The notes beneath the pieces are model-generated. The model saw only the letters and a list, made by a program, of their open reading frames with translations, was not told where the DNA came from and searched no databases. Both the position numbers and the translations under genes were made by a program. Shown one piece after another: positions 57,187 to 64,000 of a stretch of DNA of 64,000 bases. How positions within the stretch are numbered: position 1 is the stretch's first letter; every line of letters begins with the position of its first letter. The DNA is from Batillaria attramentaria (Eukaryota; Mollusca; Gastropoda; Batillariidae), in NCBI GenBank assembly GCA_018292915.2, contig JACVVK020000481.1, positions 92,501-156,500 on the forward strand, written 5' to 3'.

Positions 57187-60100
57187 TTATGGCGTCACCC
57201 GAAAGAGTGACGTAGACAACTTATCCCCATACTTGACGTCACGAACCGATGCATTGAACACGTGAACCAGCAGTGAAATCAGTTCATTGTACTGCTGCAA
57301 GTCAATACGAAAGAATCCGTAGAAAGGCGAGTCGAAGTCAGCCACCAAGTAACAGAGGATGGATATGGAGATGACGGTGATGTAACACATGGCGATTTCA
57401 GCGCGGTAGGAGTCACAAAACACCAGCATTATGCCGGCGAACGTGAAATAGCCCAGCGTCTCCAGGACAAACCACCTTAGAAGACAGACACAGGGAAACA
57501 GAAATCTTGAGAACCGCAAAAGATCTGACTTTAAAGTCCAACAGGTGAGGGGCCTCATGTGGGGCTCAATAATAAAGATCTAAAGGTTATTCAGCAAGTT
57601 ATGACCTAATATATTTTATAACAGCCAGGGTTCTCTGACTTTCTGTTTCTTTTCGACGTAAGTGACACCAGCCTAAATCGATAATTTCACCGGCCCCCGT
57701 AGTGTAGTAGTTAGCACTTCGGACTATGGGCCGGGAGACCCGGGTTCGAGTCCCAGCCGAGGCAAGCGGGATTTTTCCTACCTTGGTCGGCTCCTACCCA
57801 GAGCGGGTGTGCTATGGGCCCAACGGGGAGGCTGTTGCCACACAGCCGAGCTTCACCCACTTCACGGGTGCGACTTTGGGGGTGCTTCCCTTGGTATGAC
57901 ACGTCTGATGATGTGGATGATTACACGGCCGGCACCGCAGGTGCCGTAGTTCCCGGGCCTGGTTAATGCCGGGATATTTATGACAGGAAGCGTGGAATGC
58001 GGCCCTGTCCCGCAGTCCCAAACTACACGGATCTCCATAGCATCATCTTACCATCATCCTCATCCTCATCATCATACATAATAAAAATTGCCCCAACTTC
58101 CGAGCCCTCCGTGGATTCCACCCATGACCTGGGAGGAACACCACTGGAGCCGGCAGAGAGTTGTGGCAGCAAAACAAAACAAACAAACAAAAAAATCGAT
58201 ATTTTCACTGTTTTGAAAACCTGACAAGCACTTTTCAAGGAATCAAACTATTCCAAAATAGCACTTTGACGTCATTCACTAACGTCACTATTCCCTTCTG
58301 TCTCAAGAATGTTTTAGGAGTACACATCAATTACTCAACAAGATTACATTTGACATCTTTGTCACTTGAGGTGGGGAGCCGGGGTGGTCGAATGCTAGAG
58401 CGTTGGACTTCTAATGCTCGGGTCGTGAGTTCGATCACGGCTGGAGCCAAGTATTTGTGCTGGCTTTATTATCGTTGCCCCGTCTTTGATATCACCCTAT
58501 GTGGTGGAAAAGGACGTTAAACCCCCAAACACCCCACCCACCCACCCTCCCACCCACCCTCACTTGAGGTTCTCGGGAGGCATGTTTGAGACCCATTTCG
58601 ATTCTTTTATTTTCCAGCTGGCATTTTCGCCCCAATTTTCAATTATGCCGAGGTCGTCAGCTAGTTCAGATTAATATCCACAATCGATTAAAAGTTAGGC
58701 CAAAGGTTTAGGAATATTTATTTCCAAGAAATATGAACAAAATCACACTTTTTGAAAAAAAATCCCTGAAATCTTTGTCGACTGCAACTCCAAACGCACA
58801 TTCAGCGTTAGTTTGCTCTACAGTAGTCATGGAAGTGGAAGCCTCGCTCTCCTGTAATCGAGGATGTGTCTTCCCCGAACACTCGTGGGTTACCCGAACT
58901 AACTCTACGGACTATGAGGACTGGGCCCGAATGTAAAACTCGAGGTTAATTTAACCCGCGGCTACGGGCCTAACCCAGACTAGGACAAAAGAAACAAAAC
59001 AAAATTATATATTAAAAAAAGGAGGCGAAGAAAGGAAGAAATAAATCCTTCTATAACGGCTTGGGAATCTTGCTGGAATGAACCTGCTTCCTGATATAAC
59101 ACCAAAAAAACAACAGAAAATTTAACCCTAGAGCTAGTTTCGTTCGAGCTTAGGCTCTAACCCGGGGCTAAATTCCCTAACCTCGACTTCTACATGCGGA
59201 GCCAGACATACAAAAGGACACTTACTGCAGTGGATGAATTCTGGGTTTGAGAAACATCCTGACGTAGCTTCCGGTGTGACTGTCAACAAGTTCCTCCAGA
59301 CGACGCAAGAGGGCGCTCTGCCAGATGTCCTCGTCCTTGACCATGGCATTCTTGTAGGCCAATCGTACAACATCATGAAGGCCTGCACGAGCATAGTACG
59401 GTGTGGTAATTCAGTCACCAACGCTTCTCGGCATAACTTTTCATGCAGCTACTTTCGTTCAAGTGTGAAAGAGAAAAAGTCGATCCTGGACTAGTAACCT
59501 AATTTATTTCACGACAGTCGGTTTACTAAGTTTTTTCTGTTTTCTTCTCGGTATAAATGAAATTTTGACTGAAATCGCGAGCTGGAAAATGTCGAAATTA
59601 GCCCTCGGAGAACCTGAAGTGCCAATGACGTAAAAGTAATCACGCTCAGTAACTCAGTAACTGACGTCTGCTCATGAGACGGCAAGAAACAGTGACGTCA
59701 GTGAATAACATCAAAGTATTCTTTTGGAATTAATACATTCTTGAAAATAACTGTAGACTTTGGATTATTTAACTTACGCCGAGAGGAAACGGAGAAATTG
59801 AGAGCTCCAGCTGTCATGAAATGTATGTATGTATGTATGTATGTATGTATGTATTTCTTTACTTATTTTCGTTTCTTGAAATGTGGATCTGTAATTAGAA
59901 CAGCACAACGAATGTTTCACTTACGCCGAGAGGAAACGGAGAAATTGAGAACTCCGGCTGTCATGAAATGTATGTATGTATGTATGTATGTATGTATGTA
60001 TGTATGTATGTATGTATGTATGTATGTATGTACATGTATGTATTTCTTTTCGTGTCTTGAAATGCGGGTCTGTAATTTGGACAGCACAACGAAAGCAAGA

Positions 60101-60310
60101 AGAGCGTGAGCAGGAATGCCGACCTGTATATGGCAGTACATTTGACTTCTTGAAATCGTCATGGCGACCCAACAGCCGGGCAATCGTTTCCAAGGTGACG
60201 ACCTTGACAACCCTCGCCATTTCCACTCGCTTAGTGGGAGGCACGCAGCGTAAATCGAGAACAATGTTCAGCACTTTCTTCAGCTTCACCACCTGTGACA
60301 GGATGCTGAC

Positions 60311-60395
<85 letters not shown>

Positions 60396-60466
60396 GCATA
60401 CACAGCATTACATACATAGCATATGCTACATGCATTACCTACAGTAACACACATACCGAGCATAGC

Positions 60467-60497
<31 letters not shown>

Positions 60498-61235
60498 ATA
60501 CCTCTATCTCAGTGAAGCGAGAAGCCACCTGCTGAAACACGAACCCGAAGGAGACAGCATACACCATGGCGGCCGGCACCAGATAGCACGAGATGGCATC
60601 GTTGACGTTTGGCGATCTGGGGAACCTGTCAGCCGGCCAGAACAGCCGCACGATCGGAGTGTGACTGAAGATCAACACAGGAGACAGTCCCAGGCATATC
60701 ATCATGGGAAGCAGAATGGCAACCGATTCACGTATGTCGGACCAGCCTCCTTGGTCCAGAGCCCTCAGGATCTGAAGATCAGGCAGGCAAAACAGGGGTG
60801 GGATCAAATTAGCGTTGCTTTTAGTGTCAGTCTTCTGCATTCCCGTCGGTCCGTGTTTGAGGTCTTCAACCGCAAGTTTGTTGTGTTCATCATTTCCGCA
60901 CCCACTTGTGGGCCTGGGCAAGTTCTTGTCTTTACTGTCAGTCGTCTTTGCGCCAGCTACTGCGGGGCCGGGAGTAGGGACAATGTTCCTACCAGCTTCA
61001 TACACATTTGGAGGACTGGACAAACTTCCAGGGGTGTGTTTGTCGGCAGCAGGGGTCTGACCGGTTTCCTGGATACCTTCTGGGAACTGGTGAGACAAAA
61101 CTGCAAGTTTTCCTTCGCCCGTTCCAAGGAAATCTGTGGACACGTCGCATTGGGCTGATGTCCAGATTGTGGAGTTGTTCTTGCGCCGTGTTAGCACTGT
61201 CCATATCATCAGCCCTGTAAAAACGGGTGATATCA

Positions 61236-61300
<65 letters not shown>

Positions 61301-61428
61301 GCACAGAGATTGAAATAACTTTATTTGAAAACTGTGGAAGTTTGGTCTTGTAACCACCTTCCAAACTTCCTTTTACGAGAGAGAGAGAGAGAGAGAAATA
61401 ACTTTATTTGAAAACGGTGGAAGTTGTT

Positions 61429-61506
<78 letters not shown>

Positions 61507-61566
61507 ATAACTTTATTTGAAAACGGTGGAAGTTTGATCTTGTAACCAATTTCCAAACTTTCTTTT

Positions 61567-61613
<47 letters not shown>

Positions 61614-61673
61614 ATAACTTTATTTGAAAACGGTGGAAGTTTGATCTTGTAACCAATTTCCAAACTTTCTTTT

Positions 61674-61732
<59 letters not shown>

Positions 61733-61953
61733 ATAACTTTATTTGAAAACGGTGGAAGTTTGATCTTGTAACCAATTTCCAAACTTTCTTTTACAAGAGA
61801 GAGAGGGAGAGAGAGAGAGAGAGAGATTCACTCACCAATTATAACCACCAGCATCAGCACGACTGGAGGCAGCGCTCTTTCTTCAAACGCGGGTTGCTGA
61901 TACTCGGCAGTCCCGTCCCACTCTTTTTCAGCACTTCCTTTTTCCGCCGACAT
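57187..61953 (-). CDS. DUF4239 (bestrophin-like) membrane protein, gene B, five exons
   Basis: Joined exons on the minus strand: 61836-61953, 60502-61214, 60124-60310, 59226-59382 and 57187-57475. They give 487 codons plus stop, with phases 1, 0, 1 and 2 as in gene A. Donors are GTGAGT, GTATTC, GTCGGC and GTAAGT; all acceptors end in AG. TM1 is split by intron 1 (about 28-48). A variable Pro/Ser/Lys loop (50-180) is followed by TM2 (201-226), TM3 (246-270), a helical region, and TM4-TM5 (395-440) ending in ADFDSPFYGFFRI (437-449). The D-S-P-F-Y-G motif and four-helix layout are those of DUF4239, distant relatives of bestrophin anion channels. Channel function is inference. Exons 3-5 are the most conserved part between A and B, and the exon 2 loop the least. 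Weak donors (GTCGGC in intron 3) are the least certain points. Confidence 0.78.
57690..58190 (+). mobile_element. SINE-C copy (tRNA-like head) in intron 4 of gene B
   Basis: Head GTAGTGTAGTAGTTAGCAC with B-box region GGGTTCGAGTCCC, then a GC-rich body (CACGGCCGGCACCGCAGGTG) and GGATTCCACCCATGACCTGG. The cloverleaf acceptor has mismatches, so it is not a functional tRNA gene. Confidence 0.75.
58373..58559 (+). mobile_element. SINE-A copy in intron 4 of gene B
   Basis: Complete copy flanked by TCACTTGAGGT at 58362-58372 and 58560-58570, with an extended CACC tail. Confidence 0.96.
58920..59212 (-). mobile_element. terminal-inverted-repeat MITE in intron 4 of gene B
   Basis: Left end CTGGGCCCGAATGTAAAACT and right end with TCGACTTCTACATGCGG are imperfect inverted copies. 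The interior runs opposite to the copy in gene A. Confidence 0.78.
59765..60095. repeat. tandem duplication with (ATGT)n in intron 3 of gene B
   Basis: CTTACGCCGAGAGGAAACGG occurs at 59772 and 59920. Each unit is followed by an (ATGT)n run (59822-59853 and 59969-60042) and GGTCTGTAATTnGnACAGCAC-type text. Unit about 150 bp. Confidence 0.92.
60312..60498. repeat. (CA)n and (GA)n in intron 2 of gene B
   Basis: About 40 CA units at 60312-60393 abut exon 3, giving (TG)nTAG as its acceptor tract. GA units at 60472-60497 lie next to the exon 2 donor. Confidence 0.96.
61233..61829. repeat. (CA)n and composite (GA)n repeat in intron 1 of gene B
   Basis: CA at 61233-61297. Then five units of AATAACTTTATTTGAAAAC with AACCAATTTCCAAACTTTCT, separated by (GA)n runs, start near 61312, 61399, 61506, 61612 and 61730. 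The last three units are almost identical. Confidence 0.95.
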
Positions 61954-62187
61954 GTCCTTCTGGCTACGTCTTCCCGTGACTGGCGAGCCGTTTACTTCGG
62001 GGTTAGAAATGTAGAACCTGCAGCCAACCCCCGCCACCCCCTAACTGTGACACCCCCCTCCCCCACCCCCGCTTCAAATGTACATAGTTTTAACGTTTTT
62101 AACTTTCTCATCTGACCACCTCCGGTTTCAGTGTCACACCGATGAGTTATACCACTCCTCCAGTCCTGCTCAACTCGTTCTTCCCTC

Positions 62188-62657
62188 CAGGGGTGCGTGG
62201 GTGTTTGGGAGTTTAACGTCCTTTTCCACCACGTATGGGTGATATAAACGACGGGGCAATGATAACAATATTAATAATATCATATTATTAATAATAATGA
62301 GTATTGTATAGGAGCTTTACCCAATTTCATGAATCGGCTCAAAGCGCCGCGAACTGAACTGAACCCAACACGCACGCTCACGTAAATCACACGCATTCTC
62401 TCACACACTGGACATAAACACGTCACAATCACTTGGTGCGAAGGGTCAGCTCAGCTATTTAAATTTCGGAATTCAGAAATTATTTTTCAAATTTGGTGGG
62501 CTGAACATGTCCAAAGCAGAGGGGGAGGAAGCCGGAGTACCCGGAGACAACCCAAGAGAAAAAGGCCAGCACAAATATTTGGCCCCAGCCGGGATTCCAA
62601 CTCATGACCCGAGCATTGAAAGTCCAACGCTCTACCATTCGGCTGTCTCGGCTCCCC
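62188..62657 (-). mobile_element. SINE-A copy split by SINE-B, with target duplication
   Basis: SINE-A parts at 62188-62262 and 62554-62657, flanked by GTTCTTCCCTC at 62177-62187 and 62658-62668. The target is the LINE end. Confidence 0.93.
62263..62553 (-). mobile_element. SINE-B copy nested in SINE-A, 5'-truncated
   Basis: (AAT)n end, AAAGCGCCGCGAACTGAAC and GGAAGCCGGAGTACCCGGAG present; the tRNA-like head is absent. A target duplication is not clear. Confidence 0.88.
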
Positions 62658-62930
62658 GTTCTTCCCTCGGACTCTGAGAGCCTGGAACAAACTTCCAGCA
62701 AGCACCCCACTAGGCTCCCTCATTTGAGATCTTCCGGACAAGCCTTGGCTGCATCCTCTACTACCCGCAGCCAACACCCCCCCTCCCCCGAGCTGTACCA
62801 CACCCCTTCCCTTAAATGTACATAGTTTTAACGTTTTTAACTTTATCACCCGACCACCTCCGCTTTCAGTGTCACGCCTCTGAGTTATCAACGAGTCCAA
62901 TTCATTAGTGAAAGAAGAAGAAGAAGAAGA

Positions 62931-63269
62931 TTTTGTCTTTTGATTTTGCTGTGTTTCTGCCGCGGGAATCAAAACTTACTGAGCAGAGTGAAGAGGTCTT
63001 GTTGAACTTCGAAGCCCAAGCAGTATCAGGGGGGAAAACACTGGTGCTGTATATATATGCAACGGTTCAAGCCTGGTTCAGGGGTTAACTTCTTAGCCTG
63101 TATGTGATCTCGACGAAAGAGGGATCACCGTGGCTGCCCTAAGACTGCCATGACAGATTTGACGTCACCAGTGACGACAATATTCCATGAGTTCAAAAAG
63201 TAGGAATGGACCGTGGACCGAAATGAAACTAGGGGGGAAAACTGTGCGTATAAAAAAAAAAAAAAAAAA

Positions 63270-63318
<49 letters not shown>

Positions 63319-63500
63319 AAAAACATCCACGTTGCTCAGAAATCTGATTCTGAGGTACTGAACCGCGGAACCAGGCTGAAGTCGAAGGACTTGTTGGTTC
63401 ATGGGTCAGAGCAGCTCATGGGCAACTCTGACCTTCTCATCGTATCTTTTATCTTGTAGTCCCGTCACCGTGGTGAGGAAAGTTCAGGCGTGTGTGTATT
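62931..63500. other. no gene recognised
   Basis: A diverged relative of the 44.4/55.4 kb repeat lies near 63140-63230, then poly-A and (CA)n at 63251-63318. Confidence 0.5.
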
Positions 63501-63812
63501 TCTTTAATATTTTTAGGGGTATTTTGGATGTTGGAGATGACATTTACCCCCACTCTGACAATAATTTTAACAAGAAATACGCTGGCAAGTGAATCAGTCT
63601 TGTGCACTTTTGAAATTTTGCATTGTTCTCTCTCTCTCTCTCTCCAGCCGATACAAACACTCAGCCTCTCTCTCTCCCTCGCCTGCATCTTTGGAGGTGG
63701 TCTGGGAGATAAATATCCTCACCCCGGCTAAAAAAACAACACCTTTTACCCATATTCCCGACTGCTGGGGAGGTAGGTGAGTGTGTGTAATAGGTGCACT
63801 CTCTCTCTCTCC

Positions 63813-63855
<43 letters not shown>

Positions 63856-63890
63856 GCAAAGGCTGCTACAAGTGTGCACAACGTTAAAAT
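63500..63890. repeat. inverted partner of 55.60-56.33 kb
   Basis: GGTATTTTGGATGTTGGAGA and GAATCAGTCTTGTGCACTTT match 56.2-56.32 kb in reverse complement, and the text around 63856-63885 matches 55606-55635. TG at 63816-63850. Confidence 0.82.
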
Positions 63891-63985
63891 AAAATAAAAT
63901 AAAATAAATTAACTAATTAAATAAATAATAATAATTAAATAAATAAATAAAATAAATAAATAAATAAATAAATAAAATAAATGAA
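63891..63985. repeat. (AAAT)n-rich simple repeat
   Basis: AAAT and AAAAT units to the window end. Confidence 0.95.
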
Positions 63986-64000
63986 TTAGCTCGGACTTTT

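Larger units (their letters stand above)
62010..62930 (+). mobile_element. CR1/L2-like LINE 3' ends, interrupted by SINEs
   Basis: After the SINE the plus strand reads SFFPRTLRAWNKLPAST, the usual C-terminus of Jockey-group ORF2. A 3' UTR (TGTACATAGTTTTAACGTTT) and a (GAA)n tail at 62911-62930 follow. The same 3' UTR text also occurs at 62079-62100, so two 3' ends are joined. No RT domain remains. Confidence 0.75.

Noticed and set aside
57690..57762. tRNA gene candidate
   Set aside because: A and B boxes are present, but the acceptor stem has mismatches and the sequence continues into a SINE body. The SINE-A and SINE-B heads were rejected as tRNA genes for the same reason.

Overview
This is a eukaryotic, repeat-dense stretch of animal genome. 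It is most likely from a mollusc and probably a marine gastropod. The reasons are intron-poor class A receptors of the kind expanded as chemosensory receptors in sea slugs, genes with short exons and GT-AG introns, several tRNA-derived SINE families, CR1/L2-, RTE- and Tx1/L1-like LINEs, and very abundant (CA)n, (GA)n and (CAA)n microsatellites. The species call is inference. There is no bacterial operon, CRISPR array, rRNA gene or convincing free-standing tRNA gene.

Host genes fall into three paralogous pairs. (1) Two nearly identical orphan seven-transmembrane proteins lie on the minus strand at 1.06-2.04 kb and 19.95-20.93 kb. (2) Two class A GPCRs resembling gastropod chemosensory receptors lie at 33.0-34.3 kb (minus) and 46.66-47.86 kb (plus), inside an inverted segmental duplication. 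(3) Two five-exon genes on the minus strand, at 37.7-41.6 kb and 57.2-62.0 kb, encode a bestrophin-like membrane protein of the DUF4239 type (464 and 487 aa). I joined their exons from matching GT/AG sites, identical intron phases and paralogue alignment. A broken piece of exon 2 of this family lies on the plus strand near 45.3-45.5 kb. From 33 kb on, receptor and DUF4239 genes alternate.

Most of the rest is mobile DNA. From left to right: an 81-bp satellite (0-0.47 kb); a truncated CR1/L2-like LINE (2.5-5.2 kb, minus); an almost complete Tx1/L1-like LINE (about 5.55-12.55 kb) with ORF1, a long inter-ORF region holding a possible hydrophobic third ORF, and an ORF2 broken once; tandem and palindromic repeats (13-19 kb); 5'-truncated RTE 3' ends with clear target-site duplications (23.4 and 26.7 kb); a dense field of SINE-A copies (24-31 kb); a 1.63-kb pogo/Tigger-like deletion derivative (31.06-32.69 kb); foldback elements (43.3 and 48.4 kb); a 32-bp minisatellite (49.3-50.6 kb); a solo LTR nested in a SINE (51.1-52.0 kb); and a broken Tc1-like transposase (52.5-53.5 kb).

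A palindromic MITE with AGATCTAAGCTCCCAACA ends sits at the 3' end of three of the four receptor genes and supplies the predicted C-terminus of one. Coordinates of unspliced ORFs and target-site duplications are read directly. Splice models, family names and copy histories are inference. No expression data are available here.
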